DNA of 5,724 nucleotides from Anaerolineaceae bacterium. GTDB taxonomy: Bacteria > Chloroflexota > Anaerolineae > Anaerolineales > Anaerolineaceae. Position 1 is the first letter of the stretch. Each line of letters opens with the position of its first letter. The position numbers were made by a program, and so were the translations under genes. Below are positions 1 to 5,724 of this stretch, in pieces. The stretch lies in assembly GCA_021107195.1 (NCBI GenBank), contig JAIOTF010000358.1:1-5724 (forward strand), given 5' to 3'. The notes below the pieces were generated by a model. That model was not told the origin of the DNA. It worked only from the letters and a program-made list of their open reading frames with translations, and did no database searches.

Positions 1-174
1 AAAATTTGCTCGGCTATCTACAAAAGGTGCCCATTCCGGCAAGTTAATCGTTTTACTTTTTATCAAACCAACCATCATCCATGCCAAAGTATGGAGATGG
101 CGTATATCGAGCCAATGAGAATGTTGACCCAGCATCTGAAACAGGGTATCGTATAAGTCGGGAGTGTTTTTCAT
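1..174 (-). CDS. IS4-like DDE transposase, N-terminal part (runs off left edge)
   Basis: An open frame starts at ATG 174-172 and stays open to base 1, giving 58 residues; the catalytic DDE region would lie outside the window. The visible part contains LDIRHLHTLAWMMVGLI followed by SKTINLPEWAPFVDSRA. This is the helical N-terminus I recall from IS4/IS701-like transposases (a DxRHL..LA..M.GL..SK..NL..W.P pattern). The start is supported by an AAAGGAAG Shine-Dalgarno six bases upstream. The gene is co-directional with brxL, whose stop is 145 bases upstream, with no obvious terminator between them. The truncation is caused by the window edge, so whether the element is intact cannot be judged. The exact IS family is inferred from a short stretch and could be wrong; that it is a transposase is more secure. 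Confidence 0.7.
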   Translation of the reverse strand, partial: MKNTPDLYDTLFQMLGQHSHWLDIRHLHTLAWMMVGLIKSKTINLPEWAPFVDSRANF

Positions 175-247
175 TCGTATCTTCCTTTCATTTGTGGTAA
201 ATAAAAGAAAAGATAACCTGTATTTTAGGTTTTGGGAAACACTCCCG
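159..247. repeat. 11-bp perfect inverted repeat around the transposase start
   Basis: The arm CGGGAGTGTTT at 159-169 is the exact reverse complement of AAACACTCCCG at 237-247, with 67 bases between. The inner arm covers transposase codons 2 to 6 and ends two bases from the start codon. The Shine-Dalgarno (181-188) lies in the loop. A transcript entering from brxL would contain both arms, whereas one starting inside the loop would contain only one. Some IS4-family elements (IS10, IS50) use such fold-back structures to block translation of read-through transcripts. That role here is inference. Confidence 0.55.
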
Positions 248-319
248 TAAAAGATTTGTCAGTCAATCAGGCATCGGAGGAGTAATTTTCAGGGTTGTCT
301 TTTTCAGAATCGTTTTTTC
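175..319. other. Non-coding spacer between brxL and the transposase
   Basis: This 145-base AT-rich gap holds the transposase Shine-Dalgarno and the outer inverted-repeat arm. No G+C-rich hairpin followed by a T-run on the minus strand was found after the brxL stop, so no intrinsic terminator is called. A TAAAAT hexamer (222-227, minus) could be a -10 element, but no good -35 sits at the right distance. No gene is seen in this gap. Confidence 0.6.
181..188 (-). promoter_or_regulatory. Ribosome binding site of the transposase
   Basis: Minus-strand AAAGGAAG lies six bases before ATG 174-172. It fixes this ATG as the start in preference to the internal ATG at codon 14. Confidence 0.6.
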
Positions 320-2371
320 TTATGATTCTTCATCCATACGCAAATAAGTAATCTCAAATGCTTTGCAGTTGCGGAATTGCTGCTTGCGGTTGGTCAGGTT
401 AAAGGCATCATTCATTTCGTAGTGTTGGAAGATATCCAGGCCGCGGTCAAGCAGAATCTTCCAGCCAGTGTCAGTAACAATATGGCGTGCATGGATAGTA
501 CTGTTTGGGCTGATTTCCCAAGTGAATTGAATCCCTGCCGGTGCGACAGCCGTTTGTATAATTTCTAATATATCGAGCTGTTTTTCAGGACTGTAGTCAT
601 CTTTTCCAGTAATCAGATGAACGTGGATTTCTTCTTCTTCGGATTTGAGATCGACCAGCATCTCCATAAATTCCATCCAATTGCGCAATTGGAAAAACAT
701 GCGGATATACGGATCAGTAACAACGATCTTACTGGCGCCGCGCAAATGGGTCGCAAACAGTTTCTTGTAGGTGACGCCGCGCTGATTTTCCTGATAAGTG
801 AAATGGCCTGGCTCTGGGTGTAGAGCGACTTCAGATGAACCAGTAGCAGTTATGTTTGATTTTTCCGGCTCCGGGATTGGATCTTCTTCTGTATCTTGTA
901 TGGAACGGAAATGTTGCGGATATTGCTCTTCTTCGAGCGTGCGGACATATTTTACTTCATCAGATGCAATATCTCTGTAACTGAATTTCACGGCAGCATA
1001 CGTTGGATCAATGCGCATCAACTGGTCTTTCACACGCCTGCGCCCTTCCATAGCAAAGCGCAAAACCCATTCAATTTCCTCTGCTGTTGCTTCCTGATGT
1101 GGGAAGAGAATCTTCATTAATCCAGAGAAAGTTTTTTGGATGCCGTCGCGGTCTCGGGTGGAAATGTCAGTTGATAATTCAAAAAACACTTTGTATTTTT
1201 GTGAGAAATCGAAATCCCGATATGAGCGCAATATCTCGGCCAGGTAATCGACCACAAAGCCATATCCATCAGAAAACATTTCACCGCGGATAATATCAAC
1301 TTCCCAGCCTGGAATGTAAAAATGCAAACGATCCAGGAAAGCTGAGTCGTAATATTGCTCGGGCAGGTCATCGAAAAGATTGGAATGCTTGAGCATATAA
1401 GGCAGGGTATGACCGGTATTACCGACAAATGCCATGGAAGCTTCTGCACCCAGGGTTTCAATACCGCGTGAAAAGCTTTTATTGGCCATATAGTTTTTGA
1501 GAATATCGACCAGGGCTTTGTCTGAGCGCTTTTTCTTCCCGGCAAATTCGTCAAAAGCGACTGCATCCCAATACCCAACCAATCCGATTCGTCCGGACGC
1601 ATTGTTAACAAAGAGCTTGGGAGCAGTTACTTCACCACCGGAAATCAAAATGCCATGTGGGGAAAACTCGGAATAGATATGCGACTTTCCTGTTCCTTTG
1701 GGGCCCAATTCGATCAGGTTGTAGTTGCGCTCGCAGTAGGGGATCAGCCGTGTGAGTTGGAGCAGTTTGCTGCGCTTGCCAAACAATTCCGGATTGAAGC
1801 CTATGCTCTGAATGAGAAGATCCATCCATTCATCGGTTGTGAATTGTTTGCGGGCGGCAATATATTGTTCACTGTCAAAATGGGATAATTGGATCGGTTT
1901 AAGCGAGTTCATGATCCAGGGGCAGACACGTTTGTCGTCTGAATACCGGTACTCTAACTCGGCAATACACCACACTCCACTGACCAATAATTTTGGGTGT
2001 TTTTTGACTGTGTCTGCATCAACCAGCACTTTATTGATGCCCAGGTTGGAAAACGTGGCTTCGTAGGTGTCCGCTTTCTCGTTGAGGTCAACACTGATCT
2101 TGTCAATCACTCGATGGTGGCCCTGTTCGCGAATGATCGATTTTACCAATCCGGCTTCATTGCGATGAACATAGTGTTTTCTCAGAATCTCTTTGACGGT
2201 TTCGATGCCGGACTGAATGCTGTCTTCGTCGGAGGTGGCACAGTATTGTCCCAAAAGATATTCAAGAACATAGCTGGGCACGATGGCGTTGCCTTTTACG
2301 GTTTTTACCAGATCTTTTCTTACTACCAATCCGGGAAAATGTTGGTTAATCTTCTGGTCAAGCTGATTCAT
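320..2371 (-). CDS. brxL: BREX AAA+ protein BrxL with an MIT_C-like (PLD-fold) C-terminus
   Basis: This 683-residue protein is the last gene of the BREX operon. BrxL proteins are DNA-associated AAA+ ATPases that form ring assemblies and act in phage exclusion. Residues about 1-165 match the BrxL N-terminal domain. The ATPase follows, with Walker A GPKGTGKS (223-230), Walker B VAFDEF (271-276, D274/E275), a sensor-1-like N318 in FVGNTG, and the BrxL signature DSAFLDRLHFYIPGW (342-356) with candidate arginine finger R348. A helical segment (about 405-455, RDRDGIQKTFSGLMKIL, EGRRRVKDQL) is also typical. An acidic, proline-rich linker (about 490-520) leads to residues 523-683. There DPYIR (553-557), HARHIVTD (627-634) and RGLDIF (643-648) match the MITD1 C-terminal PLD-like domain instead of a Lon protease domain. 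The start is fixed by AAGGAG seven bases upstream, 14 bases after the pglZ stop. BrxL identity is firm; the domain swap is from remembered motifs. Confidence 0.93.
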   Translation of the reverse strand: MNQLDQKINQHFPGLVVRKDLVKTVKGNAIVPSYVLEYLLGQYCATSDEDSIQSGIETVKEILRKHYVHRNEAGLVKSIIREQGHHRVIDKISVDLNEKADTYEATFSNLGINKVLVDADTVKKHPKLLVSGVWCIAELEYRYSDDKRVCPWIMNSLKPIQLSHFDSEQYIAARKQFTTDEWMDLLIQSIGFNPELFGKRSKLLQLTRLIPYCERNYNLIELGPKGTGKSHIYSEFSPHGILISGGEVTAPKLFVNNASGRIGLVGYWDAVAFDEFAGKKKRSDKALVDILKNYMANKSFSRGIETLGAEASMAFVGNTGHTLPYMLKHSNLFDDLPEQYYDSAFLDRLHFYIPGWEVDIIRGEMFSDGYGFVVDYLAEILRSYRDFDFSQKYKVFFELSTDISTRDRDGIQKTFSGLMKILFPHQEATAEEIEWVLRFAMEGRRRVKDQLMRIDPTYAAVKFSYRDIASDEVKYVRTLEEEQYPQHFRSIQDTEEDPIPEPEKSNITATGSSEVALHPEPGHFTYQENQRGVTYKKLFATHLRGASKIVVTDPYIRMFFQLRNWMEFMEMLVDLKSEEEEIHVHLITGKDDYSPEKQLDILEIIQTAVAPAGIQFTWEISPNSTIHARHIVTDTGWKILLDRGLDIFQHYEMNDAFNLTNRKQQFRNCKAFEITYLRMDEES

Positions 2372-2378
2372 CCGCCTG

Positions 2379-2384
2379 CTCCTT
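2379..2384 (-). promoter_or_regulatory. Ribosome binding site of brxL
   Basis: Minus-strand AAGGAG, seven bases before the brxL ATG (2371-2369), overlaps nothing but the two-base edge region after the pglZ stop. It is a strong site in the 14-base intergenic gap, so brxL can be translated independently of pglZ although it is probably on the same transcript. Confidence 0.75.
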
Positions 2385-2385
2385 G

Positions 2386-4884
2386 TCAGAAATCAAAATC
2401 CGAGGTGAAGGATTTTCGTAGTGTGTATTGAGTTTGTTTGTATATGCTGTAATGGCTGGTATCTGCCGCTTGTTCTTCCAGACGAAGGCTCACTCCCTGA
2501 TCATTGAATGCTTCTGCTGCCTGGTTGAGCATAAAACGAACTTTTACTCCCCGATCCGCAGCGTTTTCCGATGCCAGGTCAAAAGTAAGTTCATGCCGAT
2601 CGGAAATCAGGGTGCCGTCCTGAGTATAGAATCCTGCTCGTAGAACTCTCGGCATGAGATTACCTTGCACCGGTTCTTTCTGGAAAAAAGTGACAGATAT
2701 TTGATTTGAAGTGATGGTGGTAACTGTGCCCTGAAGGATCTCAATACTCACTTGAGGGGTATCTTTGCTTTCGACCTTATGAACAGTGATTACCGGAAGG
2801 ATGATTTCCTGCAGGGAGCTGCCCCCATGGACAAACCGGCTGCCTGCGCCTTGCTTGCGTAAGCGGTTGATCGATTTTGGGATGAGGATTTCCACATCGC
2901 CATCCACACCCAATTGGGAGGGCTGGTATTTTTTGACACTGGAACTCTCATTGATTTGATGCCCAAGTACAAACCGCCGATTCTTGTATGTTATGCCTTC
3001 GTCCCGCACATCTTCACCCGCAAATTCGCTTTCGTCAACTTCCCGGTCCTGATAGAGAAAACCATGATCCGCGGTGACGAGAACATAATAAGTGTTTGCA
3101 TTGACCACCTTTTTGATCAGACTGATCAATTCCTCCATGGTGTCTTCTACAGCTTCAAAGACTCGTTGCTCTGAATCTCGTTTATCCCCCACCATGTCAA
3201 TTTGATTGTGATAGATATAAACCAGGGGATAATTTTTTAGCAAGCTGCGAAGATGTTTGCGATCCATGGATAAAACTTCTTCAGCTTTAACTGCTGTTGC
3301 GCGGTTTTCATGAGTTTGCTGAAGAATTCTTGCACGATTTTCCAAACCCGCACTGGATTGCCCATCGATAAAAACAGTTCCTTCCGGCTTGATCTCCAGC
3401 GTCTGATGAGGCAGCAATGCTGCCATCCCTAACTGCGTGTAACTGGGCAAGATACCCAGCATGGCTTCTAATTCAGCTTCATAACCATTAAGCTGCTGGA
3501 TTTTCTCGATCAATTCACTGGCAACTTCATAACGCAAGGCATCGGAAATAATGACCACCAGCCGTCTCTGCTGCTCAACAAAGGGCTGCACCTGATCGCG
3601 GTAAAAGTCCTTTTGCATACGCATACCAGGCACTTTCCACTGGTCCAGTGCGTTCACTTGCTGCTGCCAACAATCGTTTATGGTCAACAGGAAGCGATTG
3701 GTGTACAGGTTTTCTATCTGTTCAAACAGATCACCCAGCAAGGTGGTTTGACGGGCCTGCCGTGCGTGATGCAGTGCCTTCCGATAAAACCGATCCAATT
3801 GATACCAGTTGCGTGCATACTGGCTGGCGCCGGATTGAATATCATTGATCTCCAATTGACTTTGCTCTAATAGTGAGAGGAATTTTGCCGCAAATTGCAC
3901 GGTCAGATATAGATCTTCAAAATCGCCGTACCAATGGCTCTTGCGGCGCTGCCAAACGAAATTATTGACATCGCCGCCGGACAAAGTACGATTGCTGACC
4001 TGGTGGATCATCTCGGTGACCAGGCGTTGATCTACCATCATGAACAGATCAATATCGAGCAATTCATTGATAGTGCGCTGTTGCAAGTCGTTTTCAACAT
4101 TCAATATCTGGGCACTTTCAGCGGAAAGCGTTTCAAAGGAATCGCGGTAGCGGACGCTATCTTTCCAGCGATGCATGAAGACCAATGCATCTGCTTTCAT
4201 TTCTGCTTCCTGGTTCAATTCCAGCGCATAACAGGTTTTGAAAAGCGAGATAGCAAAATCTTTGGGAGAAAGATGCTCCGACTGGTATCCCAGTTCCTTT
4301 TGTGTCCAATCCCAAAGGTAATCTTCCAGCCCAAATTCCTGCAATTTCTTAAATAGGGATTGCTGATCTTTTGCCAGCTCGTCGAGCATGGCAGTCAGGA
4401 TTTCTTCGAGGGTGACGAGCGTGCTGGCATTCAGGCAAGCAGAAAAAAGTATTCTTTCTTTTTCGTTGATGGCCGATGGGTGGGCAGCAAATAAAGTATG
4501 AAACTTCTTTCGGTTGGCCTGGGTTTTGAAGAAGGCTTGATGGGCTTGCACAAAGCCCCAATCTTTGGGAAGTAATCCTAATTCGCTCAGCCACAAGGAA
4601 ACCTGATCAGCGCGAAATTCTGTCTGCGCCAGGAGGACATCCAGCAGCCAGTTTTTTTCATTGGCAGGCTTTGGCCCAGCGTGGTAGAGCAAGAATTTTG
4701 TCGATGATTTTTCCCGCAGGATGTGATGTTTCAGCCAAAATTCATTTCCGGCAATTTCCAGTTTCTCAACGCCCGTCAACCAGACTTCGTCAAATTCCTG
4801 GCGCAGTTCTTTTTTCTCGTCGTACCAAAAGACAATGCGGTTTCTGTCAAACAGATTCTCAAGGGCAGTTGCTAATTTACTCAC
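2386..4884 (-). CDS. pglZ: BREX phosphatase-superfamily protein PglZ (type A)
   Basis: This 832-residue protein has the usual length of BREX-1 PglZ. PglZ belongs to the alkaline phosphatase superfamily and is a core BREX protein, generally needed for both phage defence and host methylation; its physiological substrate is not firmly settled. The N-terminal RIVFWYDEKKEL (16-27) is typical of the family, followed by a long helical region (about 90-430). The metal-binding core is intact: VVIISDALRYE (443-453, D448), LPSYTQLGMAALLPH (479-493, likely nucleophile T483), YIYHNQIDMVGD (556-567), VTADHGF (603-609, D606/H607) and FVHGGSSLQE (684-693, H686). Residues about 710-832 are a beta-rich C-terminal domain ending in FTSDFDF. 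The start is GTG at 4884-4882. It lies 15 codons before RIVFWYD, as in relatives, and overlaps the upstream stop. Nothing suggests inactivation. Confidence 0.95.
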   Translation of the reverse strand: MSKLATALENLFDRNRIVFWYDEKKELRQEFDEVWLTGVEKLEIAGNEFWLKHHILREKSSTKFLLYHAGPKPANEKNWLLDVLLAQTEFRADQVSLWLSELGLLPKDWGFVQAHQAFFKTQANRKKFHTLFAAHPSAINEKERILFSACLNASTLVTLEEILTAMLDELAKDQQSLFKKLQEFGLEDYLWDWTQKELGYQSEHLSPKDFAISLFKTCYALELNQEAEMKADALVFMHRWKDSVRYRDSFETLSAESAQILNVENDLQQRTINELLDIDLFMMVDQRLVTEMIHQVSNRTLSGGDVNNFVWQRRKSHWYGDFEDLYLTVQFAAKFLSLLEQSQLEINDIQSGASQYARNWYQLDRFYRKALHHARQARQTTLLGDLFEQIENLYTNRFLLTINDCWQQQVNALDQWKVPGMRMQKDFYRDQVQPFVEQQRRLVVIISDALRYEVASELIEKIQQLNGYEAELEAMLGILPSYTQLGMAALLPHQTLEIKPEGTVFIDGQSSAGLENRARILQQTHENRATAVKAEEVLSMDRKHLRSLLKNYPLVYIYHNQIDMVGDKRDSEQRVFEAVEDTMEELISLIKKVVNANTYYVLVTADHGFLYQDREVDESEFAGEDVRDEGITYKNRRFVLGHQINESSSVKKYQPSQLGVDGDVEILIPKSINRLRKQGAGSRFVHGGSSLQEIILPVITVHKVESKDTPQVSIEILQGTVTTITSNQISVTFFQKEPVQGNLMPRVLRAGFYTQDGTLISDRHELTFDLASENAADRGVKVRFMLNQAAEAFNDQGVSLRLEEQAADTSHYSIYKQTQYTLRKSFTSDFDF
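4877..4884 (-). promoter_or_regulatory. 8-base stop/start overlap coupling the metallopeptidase to pglZ
   Basis: The minus-strand sequence GTGAGTAA contains the pglZ GTG start and the TAA stop of the upstream gene. The only Shine-Dalgarno-like match is AGGTG (4889-4893), four bases from the GTG, which is weak and close. Translation of pglZ therefore probably depends on ribosomes finishing the upstream gene. The coupling is inferred from the arrangement. Confidence 0.65.
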
Positions 4885-5724
4885 GGCGCACCTGATATTC
4901 TGCGAACTGTTCGCGTACTTGTTTGTGCCCGATCAGATCACCATATTTTTGGAAATTTTTTGTTTCCCAGCGAACAAGGCCAGCCAGGATTGCTGGTGCG
5001 ATCTCCAATTCATCCGCATGATAAAAGATCTCGGTTTTGCTGAAATATGATAATTTGGGCTGAATTTCTTTATTCCAATAGGCAGGTGTAACAAGTGCGT
5101 TGCGGGCAAACTCGTTGGCTTCCTGTTCCTGCGGATAACACGCGTCCTGGCTATCTTGTATGGTTTCATCGAAGAAAGCCTTACTTGAATCTCTAAGATG
5201 AAGATAGATATGTCCCAATTCGTGCATGAGGGTAAACCAGAAATTATCCAGGCGGTCGTGTCGAAGTGTCATGGCAATCACTGGCCGTCCACTGCTGGTC
5301 AGGAAGGTTGCACCATCCAGATAGGTTCGACTGAGATGGTGCAAAATGACAAATTGTATGCCTTTTTTGTTCAAATGCTCCTTGACCAGCTTGGGGCCGC
5401 TATCGTAATAAGATAGATGTACCAGTTTTTGCAGTAGTTCGTCGTCCAGTGTGCTGCGGTCAAAAGGTGGCAGTTGTTCATTTTTCACTGAAGCCAGTAC
5501 ACGTGCCTGCCAGGCCAGAAGCGCTTTTTCATTCATTGGTCGGTCACTGTGTTTACAATACACTGCCTGGGGCATTTGCCCCTTGAAAACATCAAACAAA
5601 GCAGTGATTAACTCTTCACTATACTCTTTGGCCTCAGCCAGGCTGCCATTGAAAGCGGGGAAATACCCCTGGTTGAATATCTCCCGAAATGGAAAATCCT
5701 GCCAGCGATATACTGCTTCTGATA
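4877..5724 (-). CDS. ImmA/IrrE-family metallopeptidase, probably HTH-fused regulator (5' end outside window)
   Basis: The frame is open from the right edge to TAA at 4879-4877, giving 281 visible residues. The gene is truncated only by the window; the first complete codon is 5722-5720. The zinc motif HELGH (visible residues 167-171, bases 5210-5224) lies in FWFTLMHELGHIYLHL, with a downstream EQEANEFARN segment (about residues 199-208) supplying the expected third ligand glutamate. Upstream, RWQDFPFREIFNQGYFP (6-22), the LLAWQARVL segment (68-76) and YLDGATFL (134-141) match the XRE-HTH/ImmA-IrrE fusion family, sometimes annotated HigA-like. An N-terminal helix-turn-helix of about 100 residues is therefore expected beyond base 5724. 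Family members cleave or bind repressors or act as antitoxins. Here the gene overlaps pglZ by 8 bases, so it belongs to the BREX operon and probably regulates it or an associated toxin. A TTG at 5599 is not taken as the start, because conserved sequence continues upstream. Confidence 0.88.
   Translation of the reverse strand, partial: SEAVYRWQDFPFREIFNQGYFPAFNGSLAEAKEYSEELITALFDVFKGQMPQAVYCKHSDRPMNEKALLAWQARVLASVKNEQLPPFDRSTLDDELLQKLVHLSYYDSGPKLVKEHLNKKGIQFVILHHLSRTYLDGATFLTSSGRPVIAMTLRHDRLDNFWFTLMHELGHIYLHLRDSSKAFFDETIQDSQDACYPQEQEANEFARNALVTPAYWNKEIQPKLSYFSKTEIFYHADELEIAPAILAGLVRWETKNFQKYGDLIGHKQVREQFAEYQVRRE

Larger units (their letters stand above)
1..247 (-). mobile_element. Insertion sequence, 5' end; outer boundary uncertain
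   Basis: The transposase gene start implies that the 5' end of an insertion sequence lies between base 174 and the brxL stop at 320. Base 247 is used as a provisional edge because the inverted-repeat arm 237-247 is the last element-like structure seen. The terminal inverted repeat and target-site duplication cannot be identified, since the other end of the element is outside the window. The true boundary could be anywhere from about 190 to 319. Confidence 0.4.

Noticed and set aside
222..277. Possible transposase promoter (TTGACT near 270, TAAAAT at 222-227, minus strand)
   Set aside because: The two hexamers are about 33 bases apart, far from the usual 17, and no better -35 is seen for the TAAAAT.
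286..307. Short direct repeat TTTTCAG (286-292 and 301-307)
   Set aside because: Seven bases in AT-rich sequence is expected by chance, and it does not frame an obvious insertion.
1117..1611. Minus-strand open frame of 164 codons in another frame of brxL
   Set aside because: It overlaps the AAA+ core of brxL (Walker B, sensor 1, arginine finger) out of frame. The brxL frame is uninterrupted, so this is neither a frameshift nor a nested gene.
1997..2431. Plus-strand open frame of 144 codons
   Set aside because: It lies antisense to the well-conserved N-terminus of brxL and the end of pglZ, has no recognisable domain, and has no separate gene context.
3934..4356. Plus-strand open frame of 140 codons
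   Set aside because: It is antisense to the helical region of pglZ, whose reading frame is clearly the real one; no family features are visible.
4877..5599. TTG at 5599-5597 as the start of the metallopeptidase gene
   Set aside because: The frame is open to the window edge, and the 41 codons upstream encode family-typical sequence (RWQDFPFREIFNQGYFP), so the true start lies outside.

Overview
The window carries the 3' end of a BREX (bacteriophage exclusion) anti-phage operon, entirely on the minus strand, with the start of an insertion-sequence transposase directly downstream. Reading 5'->3' on the minus strand, the order is: (1) a protein with an ImmA/IrrE-type zinc metallopeptidase domain, whose N-terminus (expected to hold a helix-turn-helix) lies beyond the right edge; (2) pglZ, encoding an alkaline-phosphatase-superfamily protein of the BREX-1 type; (3) brxL, encoding the AAA+ BREX protein; (4) the first 58 codons of an IS4-like DDE transposase running off the left edge. 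The order pglZ-brxL at the end of the operon is that of type 1 BREX, so pglX, brxC, brxB and brxA are expected to the right of base 5724.

The three defence-side genes are tightly packed. The metallopeptidase stop and the pglZ GTG start overlap by 8 bases, and pglZ and brxL are separated by 14 bases that contain the brxL Shine-Dalgarno. They are probably one transcript, with translational coupling at the first junction. No intrinsic terminator is visible after brxL, so transcription may run into the transposase. The transposase start lies beside one arm of an 11-bp inverted repeat.

The most unusual feature is brxL. Its N-terminal and AAA+ parts are canonical, but the C-terminal ~160 residues do not look like the Lon-like domain of classical type 1 BrxL. 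They resemble the phospholipase-D-like C-terminal domain of the eukaryotic protein MITD1 (MIT_C), and they keep a degenerate HKD-like motif. Together with the embedded ImmA/IrrE regulator/protease, this suggests a BREX variant with altered effector and control modules.

The host cannot be named from this sequence. GC content is moderate (roughly mid-40s per cent by eye). The transposase N-terminus resembles elements I associate with Chloroflexota and cyanobacteria, which is only a weak hint. No RNA genes, CRISPR arrays or plus-strand genes are supported.
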